From the NCBI GenBank assembly GCA_022360315.1, contig JAKSDA010000349.1:1-64000 (forward strand): a stretch of DNA of 64,000 nt. Direction: 5' to 3'. Made by a program: the position numbers and the translations under genes. Shown here one piece after another: positions 16,615 to 24,835 of this stretch. The stretch's first letter is position 1. The number at the start of each line of letters is the position of its first letter. The notes under the pieces are model-generated. The model saw nothing but the letters and a program-made list of their open reading frames with translations, was not told where the DNA came from and made no database searches. This DNA comes from Pseudomonadota bacterium. Lineage in GTDB: Bacteria; Myxococcota_A; Polyangia; Haliangiales; Haliangiaceae.

Positions 16615-19600
16615 ATGCGCCGTTGCCCCAAGTGCCATCGACGACTGTCAGCGAACTCCCGCTGTCCGCGCGACGGCACCGCCGCGCCGATCCCCGACGA
16701 CGCGATCGACGACGCGGCAAACGGCGCGGGAGAGCCGGCCGAGGTGCCCGGCTACGTGGTCGGCGACAAACTGGGATCGGGTGGCTTTGCCGGGGTTTGG
16801 CGCGGCATGCGGATCCGCGACCGCGCGACCGTCGCGCTCAAGGTCGCCCATACCGCAAGTCATTCGATCCAGCAGCGGTGCGAACGCGAAGCCCGGGCCC
16901 TTCGCAGCATCGGATCACCCCATGTTCCCGAGCTCTACGATCGGGGCCTCGGGCGCGATGGACGGCCGTTTCTGGCCATGGAGCTGGTCGCCGACCCGAC
17001 CCTGGCCTCCCATCTCGAACACCTGCCCGGGTCGCCCGCAATCGGCTGGGTCCTCGCCGTCAGCGATGCCGTGCTGACCTGTCTCGAAGCCGCACACGCC
17101 AAGGGCTTTGTTCACCGCGACCTCAAACCCGAAAACATTTTCTTGTCCCTGTCTCCGATCGCGACGCGGCTGATCGACTTCGGTATCGCCCGAAACATCT
17201 CCAATTCGCCGGACCCACGCATCACAGCTACCAACATGATCGTGGGAACGTCCGAGTACATCTCGCCCGAGCAGCTGGCCGGCCAGAGTACCGTCGACGA
17301 ACGCAGCGACATCTATTCCTTTGGCATCATTCTATACGAGCTTCTTACCCTGCGAGTGCCATTCATCGGCGACCGCACGGCGATCGAACACGGACATTTT
17401 TTGTTGCGGCCAACTCGGCCCAGCAAGCTGGCCGACGTTCCAGAGCCGCTCGAGCAGGTCTGTCTGGCCTGTCTGGCCAAAGATCCCGATCGCCGTCCGC
17501 CCAGTGCAGCGGCGTTGCGTCTCGAACTGGCCGGTCTGCGCAAGGCGGCGCGCCGGAGCAAATCGCCCGACGGTTCGGCGTCGAGAAATTCAAACTCTCT
17601 GCTCACCGACGCACGCCAGCCCGTGGTGTTGCTCGTCGTCGACGTCGGCCTGGTGAGTTCAGACGTGCACGCCCTGATCATGCCGCGCAAGGGCGTGGTC
17701 GCCCGCCAGTGGGGCCGGCGCTACGTATGCGCATTTTCCGGGCTCATGGCCGAAGATCCGGCCCGGTCAGCAATCGCGGCAGCGCGCGACCTGGTGCGGC
17801 GCTGCGATGCCCGAGTGGCCCTGCATCTGGTAGGCCTGAAGGTCCGCCATACCGACGGCAATCCACCGCTCAAGGTCTATGGCCGCTCAGTGGAGAAGCC
17901 GGATGCCTGGCTGCCGGATGGCAACTGGTCCGGCGTGCTGCTCACTGGCGAACTCGCTCGCGCCCTTCCGGTCGGGCACGTGACGCCGGTGCCCGGAGCC
18001 AACAACTACTACAGCGTTCGCTCCGATCCCGACGAAGGGGATGACGAAGTGCCGCTGATCGGCCGCAACGACGTCTTGGACGAGGCCCACAAGAGCTTTG
18101 GCGAATGTCTGGAAACCTCGATGCCCGGCCTCTTCACCCTGCTCGGCCAGCGGGGTATGGGCAAATCGCGCATGGCCCATGCGTTTGCCCGGTTCGTCTC
18201 GACTGTGCATCCCGGCGTGAAATGCTGCGTCTTGCACGCAACTCGGGGCAGTGGCGATTATCGGGATACCACCGGGTATCAGTTGCGCGGCAAGCTGACC
18301 TCGTTCACCCCCTCCGAGGCGCTCGGCGACGACAACCATCCGCCCGATATGCGCAGCGTGGCCGATTTGCTGCTCGGGGCAGCGGGCACGGGTCCGTTCG
18401 CATTGATCGTCGATGATGCCCATCATGCAGATGACGCCACACTCGACGCCATCGAATATGTCACCCTCGACCGCGCCAACACGGCGGTGTGGATCGCAGT
18501 CACCGCTCATCCCAGACTCGAGCGGCGCAGACCCAGCTGGGGCCAGCGAGCCAACCGTCACGATCGAGTGATGCTCGAACCACTCGACGAGCAGCATGCC
18601 ATGGAGCTGGCCACCGAGCTGCTCAGACCCGCCGAGTACACACCAGCAGCCACGCTCCGCCGGCTGGCGCGCTGGGTCGGCGGCAACCCGCATCTGCTGG
18701 TCGAGATCGCCTACGCGCTCAAACGGGAGGGAATGGTGTGTCAGCGGCCGGAGACCGGGACTTGGTATGTGGCCACGGCCGAACTCGACAAATTGCCGCC
18801 GTCGCCAGTCGGACAGTGGCTGGCCGCGCGCGAAATGAGCTCGCTGCCCATGGAGTTGGCCTCGTGCGCCCGCCTGTGCTCGGTCTTGGGCGATGAATTC
18901 ACCGCCGGAGAACTCGAGTGGGTGATGGAGGCAGCCGACCAGAGCGGCGCCGCGTCCAGCCCGGTCGATGCAGCCGCCGGACTGACCCGGCTGGAGAAAG
19001 ACCACAATCTGCTCCAGCAGGTTGGCAAGGGACGCTGGACATTCCGCCAGCCGGCCATCCGCGGCGCCATGTACAAAGCCCTGAGCTCACGCAACCGCGC
19101 CGAGTTGCACCGATTCGCCCTGCAATACTGGCAATCGCACCTGGTCCGAATGGCCGGACGCGCAGCCGCCGTGTCCGGCAACAAGTCGCCCGGACCGGGC
19201 CGTCCCAACAGCTCGGATGCCGGTCTGCTCGCCGTGGCCCGACACGCTGCGGCCTCGGGCGCCATCGAGCAGGCGATCAATGCCTATATCGAACTCGGCG
19301 ACCACGCGGCCAGCCAACACAAACACGTCGATGCCGACGAGCATTACTCGGCTGCCCTGCAACTCACCGCCGTCGACGACCTGCGCGGCAAAATGCGTGC
19401 GTTGGGCAGCCGCGGCCAGGTGCGTTATCACATGCAGCGCAACCTGGATGCCCTCGACGATCTCATCGCCGCGCGCCGCATCGCCGAGGAACTGAATGAC
19501 CGCCACGCGCAAGCCGATCTACTGCTCGCCGAGGCGACTGCCCTGGACTGGACCGACGACTACATGACGTCGCCACAGCGGGTCGAGGAGGCCCGGTCCT

Positions 19601-20493
19601 TGGTGCAACAGCTCGACGATACCCGGCTCAAAACACGCTATGTCATGGCCCTGGGTCGCTCGCGCTTTCGCCAGGAAAAATGGGACGAGGCGGCCTCGCT
19701 CTTGCGCCACGCTTCCACCGCCGCCGCCAAACTCGGCGACTACGAAACCCACGCGACCGCCTTGCTCCTGCTCGCGCCGTCGCTGGTCATGGAAGACAAA
19801 CACGACGAGGCAGCCGTGCGCTTCGATGAAGTGATCGATCTGTGCTCGCGAGTTGGCGACAGAGTTCATCTCGCCGCGGCCTATTGCAATCGGGCCGGGG
19901 CTGCCCAACAACCGTCCCCCGACGTCGCCTGCGATCTCGAGCGCGCAGTAGAGCTGGCGCGAGAAATCGGCCATCCCTTTATCGAGCGCGTGGCCAGTTA
20001 CAATCTCGCCGAGTACTTATTTCGCAGTGGCGATCACGCCAAAGCCCTGCCGCTGGCGCGGCGCGCCAAAGTGCTGCAAGAGCGCTTCGTGCCCGAGCCT
20101 GTGGTGGGCGATGATCTTTTGCTGGCCCGAATTCACGCCGCTCGCGGCGAGCTGAGTCCAGCTCGGATCTGTCTACGCCTGGTACAAAACCTGGTAGGGG
20201 CCGATGAAACAGCCACGTACCGCTTCATGATTCATGCTCTCGATCTCACTATTGGAGATATCCAAGATGACATGAAGCAGCAACTCGCGTGGGACAGTTT
20301 ACTCGACGAAGCGCGCAGCTCTCATGTGCAGATTTTCGATTATCTCGAACTGCTATACTTTCGAGCCTGTGCTGCAGCCCGTGCCGAGCGATGGCAAGAG
20401 CTCGCCGAGGTGTTGCGAGACGCCTCTAGCCAATTATCAGAATATCAAATCTGGCGTCACAACTTTGATGCCATGGCAGCACTGATTCCCTAG
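16615..20493 (+). CDS. Giant signalling protein: zinc ribbon, Ser/Thr kinase, AAA ATPase, TPR
   Basis: The protein has 1292 residues. The first 22 hold a CPKC...CPRDG zinc-ribbon-like element. The kinase domain follows (GSGGFAGV, K76, HRDLKPEN with D169, DFG 188-190, GTSEYISPEQ). After a linker comes a region of about 150 residues (QPVVLLVVDVG through YGRSVEKPDAW) resembling the cyclase-like spacer common in such fusions, without catalytic metal residues. An AAA/STAND-type ATPase follows (Walker A GQRGMGKSR near residue 514, Walker B IVDDAH near 600). Tandem helical repeats of TPR type fill the last 400 residues. Such multidomain kinases are common in myxobacteria. The gene ends inside a strong hairpin. 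Confidence 0.9.
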   Translation: MRRCPKCHRRLSANSRCPRDGTAAPIPDDAIDDAANGAGEPAEVPGYVVGDKLGSGGFAGVWRGMRIRDRATVALKVAHTASHSIQQRCEREARALRSIGSPHVPELYDRGLGRDGRPFLAMELVADPTLASHLEHLPGSPAIGWVLAVSDAVLTCLEAAHAKGFVHRDLKPENIFLSLSPIATRLIDFGIARNISNSPDPRITATNMIVGTSEYISPEQLAGQSTVDERSDIYSFGIILYELLTLRVPFIGDRTAIEHGHFLLRPTRPSKLADVPEPLEQVCLACLAKDPDRRPPSAAALRLELAGLRKAARRSKSPDGSASRNSNSLLTDARQPVVLLVVDVGLVSSDVHALIMPRKGVVARQWGRRYVCAFSGLMAEDPARSAIAAARDLVRRCDARVALHLVGLKVRHTDGNPPLKVYGRSVEKPDAWLPDGNWSGVLLTGELARALPVGHVTPVPGANNYYSVRSDPDEGDDEVPLIGRNDVLDEAHKSFGECLETSMPGLFTLLGQRGMGKSRMAHAFARFVSTVHPGVKCCVLHATRGSGDYRDTTGYQLRGKLTSFTPSEALGDDNHPPDMRSVADLLLGAAGTGPFALIVDDAHHADDATLDAIEYVTLDRANTAVWIAVTAHPRLERRRPSWGQRANRHDRVMLEPLDEQHAMELATELLRPAEYTPAATLRRLARWVGGNPHLLVEIAYALKREGMVCQRPETGTWYVATAELDKLPPSPVGQWLAAREMSSLPMELASCARLCSVLGDEFTAGELEWVMEAADQSGAASSPVDAAAGLTRLEKDHNLLQQVGKGRWTFRQPAIRGAMYKALSSRNRAELHRFALQYWQSHLVRMAGRAAAVSGNKSPGPGRPNSSDAGLLAVARHAAASGAIEQAINAYIELGDHAASQHKHVDADEHYSAALQLTAVDDLRGKMRALGSRGQVRYHMQRNLDALDDLIAARRIAEELNDRHAQADLLLAEATALDWTDDYMTSPQRVEEARSLVQQLDDTRLKTRYVMALGRSRFRQEKWDEAASLLRHASTAAAKLGDYETHATALLLLAPSLVMEDKHDEAAVRFDEVIDLCSRVGDRVHLAAAYCNRAGAAQQPSPDVACDLERAVELAREIGHPFIERVASYNLAEYLFRSGDHAKALPLARRAKVLQERFVPEPVVGDDLLLARIHAARGELSPARICLRLVQNLVGADETATYRFMIHALDLTIGDIQDDMKQQLAWDSLLDEARSSHVQIFDYLELLYFRACAAARAERWQELAEVLRDASSQLSEYQIWRHNFDAMAALIP

Positions 20494-20514
20494 TCGGGAA
20501 TCAATGCTGCCATG
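20472..20514 (+). terminator. 19-bp stem-loop spanning the stop codon of the giant kinase gene
   Basis: CATGGCAGCACTGATTCCC at 20472-20490 pairs with GGGAATCAATGCTGCCATG at 20496-20514 with one mismatch. The 5-nt loop TAGTC contains the stop codon of the preceding gene. It is the strongest hairpin noticed in the window. No T-tract follows, so it may stop transcription in a factor-assisted way or protect the mRNA 3' end. Confidence 0.65.
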
Positions 20515-20746
20515 AGTCTCTGCCGGGTCTAGCGCCTCAGATCTGGCTATTCAGCGCCCACTACTCTGTTCTCGCTTATCCGTCTCAGATTCTCGATCTG
20601 CCATTCAGGCGGTCTCTGATTGTAGCTGAGCGTTTTACTGATTTGGCTATAAAGCTCGCCTTCAATCAGCCGAATCATGCACCTCGGAGGGCAAGACGTG
20701 TATCGCCCCCGCACACAGTAGGGATACACCTTCGAGGAGAAACACA

Positions 20747-21598
20747 ATGACCGCTTGTATCAATGGTTTTTTTGCGATTTTTATTATATATGCCTTTTCA
20801 GGATGTCTTCTGATCGAAGAAGAACGGCCTGTCGTGGGCAAAATCACTGACTACGCCAAGTTCTTGAACAATCTCAGTTACGACGATCTCAATAACAACA
20901 GAATAAGCATTGATGACAATCGTTTTTACCGAGACCCTCAGAATCCAAACACGATGATCTACGATCGGCAGATAGGGGTCGATCTGGCCACTGCAGATGG
21001 GGGGATCGAGGTCCTGAAACGCCTGGCCAGTTGCGCTCTTACGGAATCCGAGGTATTGCAGCTCGAGCAACGCCTGGCAGGTTATCCGGATTTTCCGGGC
21101 AAGCTCGGTTTCGCCCCCAGCCTGGGCTCCGGTTCCGCCCTCTCGCTGACCGAGCAGCGATTGGTTTCAGCCTGTATGATCGCTCAACTCAATGCCATGG
21201 ATAAAGAAGTATGCATCTCGCTGCGCGCCAAGGATGCAGCGGGGAACACGGTAGTCGACACGGAGTCCGGTGAACAAACCGAATTTGCCTTCTACGAGGG
21301 TACGTTCTTCGGCAATATCTTCTTGCCGGCGTCGCAGGCCCTGGAATTGTACTCTTGCCAGGGGAATGCTCCCAACGATCCGGCAAATTATTCAGAAGAT
21401 CGGGAGTACCGAGTCGGCACCGACGACCCCTCGGACCTCTTCATCGAAGTGCAGGGGAGCTGCAGCAACAGTAACGCATGCAATGCCAACAACGGCAATT
21501 ACGGCCATACCAACTGCTCGGCCAACGGCGAGCTCTACAGTCAGACCATTTCGGTCTATCTGCGCAACGGTAGCCACGACTCCACCTGTGAAAACTAG
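20747..21598 (+). CDS. Predicted lipoprotein of unknown function
   Basis: The product has 283 residues. GAGGAG lies 7 bases before the ATG and supports the start. A short signal peptide (FFAIFIIYAFSGC) ends in a lipobox-like AFSGC. The rest has no recognised domain. It is acidic, with Asn/Ser-rich and cysteine-containing stretches near the C-terminus (GSCSNSNACNANNGN), which could form disulphides outside the cell. The N-terminal coding region is notably less GC-rich than its neighbours. It sits between two kinase genes but has its own RBS and a hairpin upstream, so it is probably its own unit. Confidence 0.75.
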   Translation: MTACINGFFAIFIIYAFSGCLLIEEERPVVGKITDYAKFLNNLSYDDLNNNRISIDDNRFYRDPQNPNTMIYDRQIGVDLATADGGIEVLKRLASCALTESEVLQLEQRLAGYPDFPGKLGFAPSLGSGSALSLTEQRLVSACMIAQLNAMDKEVCISLRAKDAAGNTVVDTESGEQTEFAFYEGTFFGNIFLPASQALELYSCQGNAPNDPANYSEDREYRVGTDDPSDLFIEVQGSCSNSNACNANNGNYGHTNCSANGELYSQTISVYLRNGSHDSTCEN

Positions 21599-21638
21599 AG
21601 TCCATCGCAATCGTCTCTCTTGGGCAAATCCCCCGGAC

Positions 21639-21654
21639 GGCCGGACTCCCGGCC
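21639..21654. terminator. GC-rich hairpin after the lipoprotein gene
   Basis: GGCCGG, loop ACTC, CCGGCC lies 40 bases past the stop codon. It is short and lacks a T-tract; it may help terminate the lipoprotein transcript. Confidence 0.35.
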
Positions 21655-21674
21655 GGCTCGGCCGTTGGCCTTGC

Positions 21675-21717
21675 AACAGAAACACCTTGTTTGACCCACA
21701 ACCAAGGTGTTTCCGTT
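21675..21717. repeat. Two-copy hairpin element, copy A
   Basis: AACAGAAACACCTTG and CAAGGTGTTTCCGTT form a 15-bp stem (one mismatch) around the 13-nt loop TTTGACCCACAAC. Copy B is at 39364-39405. The copies share the left flank (TTGGCCTYGC), the outer stem and the loop (12 of 13 bases), while the inner stem differs in sequence but still partly pairs. This pattern points to selection on structure. Confidence 0.7.
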
Positions 21718-22218
21718 CGGTCCGAGAGCCACAAGCGAGACGTGAGCAGGTAACGCAGTATCGCGCCGCGAGTCTCGGACCAGGTGAAACTGTATGGCTG
21801 CGTTGCTCCCTTCAGTACAACGAGTACGGGTACGAGAGGGTCACTCGGCCGATCCGGCTGCGCGACGTGCACTTGCGAGACAACCGCTTCACCACCGAGG
21901 CGGTTGTGAGATCGAGTGTAAAGGTAATTCGGTTCGCAACGATATATAGGGTATTGAGGTAACCAGATGCCCATTCGACAGTGGGTTGATTCGGCCGGTA
22001 ATTCTCACAATGCGACGACCCCGACAATGCCAAAGAGAACCAGCGATGGACAGCGGAGTCCCGGAACGCCCGGTCGCTCCGCCCGGCAAGTCTTTGCCCT
22101 GCATTGCTCGCCGGAGCGCAAAACTTCGCTTCGCATTGCTCGCCGGAGCGAGCCATAGTTCGTGAAATTACCTTGTCCAGTATACCGAGACATAGGGGGG
22201 AATGGTTTGCAAGGCGAG
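21718..22218. other. Intergenic region with short repeats upstream of a kinase gene
   Basis: I see no convincing gene in these 500 bases. An 18-mer GCATTGCTCGCCGGAGCG occurs twice with a 32-base period (22101-22118 and 22133-22150). Between the copies lies CTTCGCTTCGCATT, the reverse complement of the repeat at 7887-7900. The remaining sequence presumably holds the promoter of the kinase gene at 22219; no promoter boxes were assigned. Confidence 0.45.
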
Positions 22219-23787
22219 ATGTATAAGACATATCGATCAGATTGGGATTTCGATTCCGTGGCCGATACCGGCGAGGTCGAAGTCGACCGTGTTGCTGGTC
22301 GCTCCGACACAACCGAGCGCGGGTACACCGGGCGATCGCACGGTGCCCTCGCCAGCGAGGCGCACCTCGACCAGACATTGGCCGGTGAAGGTGTCGGCAA
22401 TGAGAACCTGACCCCCGATATGCGAGTTGGCGACTACCTGCTCGAGGAATTTGTCGCACGCGGTGGCTTTGGATCGGTGTGGCGGGCGCGGCACAGCGAG
22501 ACCGGTGAAGGGGCAGCGGTCAAGGTGCTCCACGAGGAGCTGCTCAGCTCTCCCCAGGTCGTGCTCCGCTTTCAGCGCGAGATCCAGGCCATTGCCAGTC
22601 TGTGCCATCCCAGTGTGGTCAAGCTCTACCAGTGGGATGAGCTGCCCGATGGCCGGCCGTATTTCGCCATGGAGTTTGTGACCGGTTGTGATCTTGCCGA
22701 GTACATTCAAACTCGCGGTACTCTGTCTCCGGATGAAGCGCTGTCCATCCTCGAGCCGCTGAGCGACGCTCTCGAACTGGCCCATGAACGCGGCATGATT
22801 CACCGCGATGTCAAGGCGTCCAACGTGATGCTGAGCGAACAGGACGGCGCACCGCGGGTGGTGCTGCTCGATTTTGGTATCGCCAAGCTGCTCGGCGTTG
22901 CCGGCCCGCAGCTCACCACGTCTCGCTGCGCCATCGGCACGCCTTCGTGCATGGCGCCCGAGCAGATGATCGGGAAACCGGTCGACGCGCGGGTCGATGT
23001 CTACGCACTGGGTGCGCTGACCTATCAAATGCTCACCGGCGAGCTGCCGTTCGCCAATGCGCCGGCGATCATTGCCGAGTATCTGCATCAGCACGGACCG
23101 CGGCCGCGGCCGTCGGATCGCGCCAATGTGTCGAGTGCGGTCGACCGCGTCATCATGAAGGCGATGAGCAAGAACCGCGACGACCGCTACTCCACGGTGG
23201 CGGCGTTTGTGAACGCATTTCGCCGCGCAGTTGGCGACGGGGGCTTTGCCCAATCGGCGACTGCCACACCGGGTCAATGCGAGGTCACACGGGTACTGGG
23301 CTTCTACCTGGTGGTCGATGCAGACGAAACCGAACTCGACGATCCCGATGACGAACTGCTCGACGATCTCGAATCGGTCATCCCGCTCGCCGCCGAGCAA
23401 CTCCAGGAAGGCGGATTCCAGCTCGATCGCGAGACTGGCAACACAGCTCTCTTCGTGCGCCAGCTCAGCCGAGATCCCAGTGTCGAGCTCACCGCGCGGC
23501 GCAGTGCGATCGATACGGTCATCGACGCGGTCTCCGCCCTGGCCGATCGACCGCACCGCGACAGCCGGGTCCGGGTGAGCACGTATCTGCACGTGAGCGA
23601 AGCCAGTACAGCAGGTGATACACTCGATACCACACCTCTGCTCGAAATGGCCGAGTGGGCGCGCAAGACCGATCGCTCAGACACAGGTGACGGGCTGCTC
23701 GGCTCGCGCGACGCCCTGCAAGATCTCGAAATGCCGTCCGAGCTGGCATCGCAAGCACCGCTCCTCTTCCGCGTGCGACCGGGCTAG
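22219..23787 (+). CDS. Ser/Thr protein kinase with unknown C-terminal domain
   Basis: The start is at the ATG at 22219, preceded by AAGGCGAG; the frame is open further up to 22162. The protein has 522 residues. The kinase domain covers about 70-330: RGGFGSVW, AVKVLH (K102), HRDVKASN (D197), DFG 218-220, and GTPSCMAPEQM. An acidic segment follows (ELDDPDDELLDDLESV), then about 150 residues that loosely resemble the cyclase-like spacer found in larger kinase-AAA proteins. Here the ATPase part is absent. No TM helix is present. The N-terminal 65 residues are hydrophilic and probably disordered. Confidence 0.9.
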   Translation: MYKTYRSDWDFDSVADTGEVEVDRVAGRSDTTERGYTGRSHGALASEAHLDQTLAGEGVGNENLTPDMRVGDYLLEEFVARGGFGSVWRARHSETGEGAAVKVLHEELLSSPQVVLRFQREIQAIASLCHPSVVKLYQWDELPDGRPYFAMEFVTGCDLAEYIQTRGTLSPDEALSILEPLSDALELAHERGMIHRDVKASNVMLSEQDGAPRVVLLDFGIAKLLGVAGPQLTTSRCAIGTPSCMAPEQMIGKPVDARVDVYALGALTYQMLTGELPFANAPAIIAEYLHQHGPRPRPSDRANVSSAVDRVIMKAMSKNRDDRYSTVAAFVNAFRRAVGDGGFAQSATATPGQCEVTRVLGFYLVVDADETELDDPDDELLDDLESVIPLAAEQLQEGGFQLDRETGNTALFVRQLSRDPSVELTARRSAIDTVIDAVSALADRPHRDSRVRVSTYLHVSEASTAGDTLDTTPLLEMAEWARKTDRSDTGDGLLGSRDALQDLEMPSELASQAPLLFRVRPG

Positions 23788-23802
23788 CCACTCATGGGAC
23801 GA

Positions 23803-24633
23803 TCATAGCTCCAGCCATTTGCACAGCCGATCGGCGTGGAACCGGGGCAGTGCGACCCCGAGATCGCGAATCTGCGGCAGGCTCGAGCCGTGAAAATCCG
23901 ATCCCCCCGTGACCACCAGATCCAATTTTCTGGCCACAGAGAGCCATCGTCGGCGCTGCCGTTGGGTGTAGAGACCGTAGTAACACTCGAGTCCTTCGAG
24001 ACCGCAGTGGCGATACCGGCGCAACAGCTCGACCGACTGCTGGCCGAGCGTATGAGGATGGGCCAGGGCCATCTTGGCTCCGGCTCGCTGGCCCAGGGTC
24101 AGCCCCTCGGCCACACTGAAATGGGCGAGCGGAACATCGGCCACAGCGCCGTCGCGGATGAACCGCTGAAAGGCCTCGTCGAGCGTGCCGACCACACCGG
24201 CAGCGACCAGCGCCCGGGCAATATCCGGCCGACCCACACTGCGCCCACCCGCCTCCGCAATGATGGCCTGAACATCGATGTGGATGCCGAGTCGCGCCAG
24301 CCTCTCGGCAATGGCGTACAGGCGATTCTTGCGCTCCTCGCGCAGAGTCCGCAGCTGCGCCTCCACAGCCTCCCATCGCTCGTCGTCGCAGACAGCGTCG
24401 TAGAGCAATACATGCACGGTGCGGCCGTCGTATCTGCAGGTCAGCTCGAGACCGCGCAAAACCCGGCGGCATATGCCCACAGTCGCCGGATAGCCCGCGC
24501 AACTGTCGTGATCGGTCAAACAAAACAACTCCACGCCCCGTCGAGCCGCACGCCTTGCGACCTCTTCAGGCGGTTCGCTGCCGTCCGAATGGGTGGAATG
24601 GCAGTGAAGATCAACCCACACCCCCCTCATCAT
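23803..24633 (-). CDS. PHP-domain metal-dependent phosphoesterase
   Basis: The start is taken at the ATG read at 24631-24633 (MMRGVWVDLHCHSTHSDG), giving 276 residues. Metal-ligand motifs of the PHP family are in place: DLHCHSTHSDG at the N-terminus, TDHDSCAG, then AHPHTLG and GGSDFHG near the C-terminus. The family includes RNase AM/TrpH-type 3',5'-nucleoside bisphosphatases and 5'-3' exonucleases. The length and motif order match that group best. A 19-bp tandem repeat sits over the start region. The gene converges on the kinase gene, with only 15 bases between the stops. Confidence 0.88.
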   Translation of the reverse strand: MMRGVWVDLHCHSTHSDGSEPPEEVARRAARRGVELFCLTDHDSCAGYPATVGICRRVLRGLELTCRYDGRTVHVLLYDAVCDDERWEAVEAQLRTLREERKNRLYAIAERLARLGIHIDVQAIIAEAGGRSVGRPDIARALVAAGVVGTLDEAFQRFIRDGAVADVPLAHFSVAEGLTLGQRAGAKMALAHPHTLGQQSVELLRRYRHCGLEGLECYYGLYTQRQRRRWLSVARKLDLVVTGGSDFHGSSLPQIRDLGVALPRFHADRLCKWLEL

Positions 24634-24669
24634 ACACCTAGCACGATACCATACACCTGGCACGATACC
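24632..24669. repeat. Tandem 19-bp repeat over the PHP gene start
   Basis: ATACACCTAGCACGATACC (24632-24650) is followed directly by ATACACCTGGCACGATACC (24651-24669), differing at one base. It overlaps the ATG of the PHP gene and its leader. It could be an operator pair or a simple duplication. Confidence 0.6.
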
Positions 24670-24835
24670 CGGGGTCGCTTGCCGGAATCCCCGACCATCT
24701 AATTGGTCATACCAGCAAAGATTGCGCGTAATCGGCCAAACGATATTCGTGTGAGGTACGTTATTGTCGCTTCATGAACAGCGAAGTAGTAGAACTAGCT
24801 ATTTCTCGTCTTTCATGATCGGCTACAATTATTAA

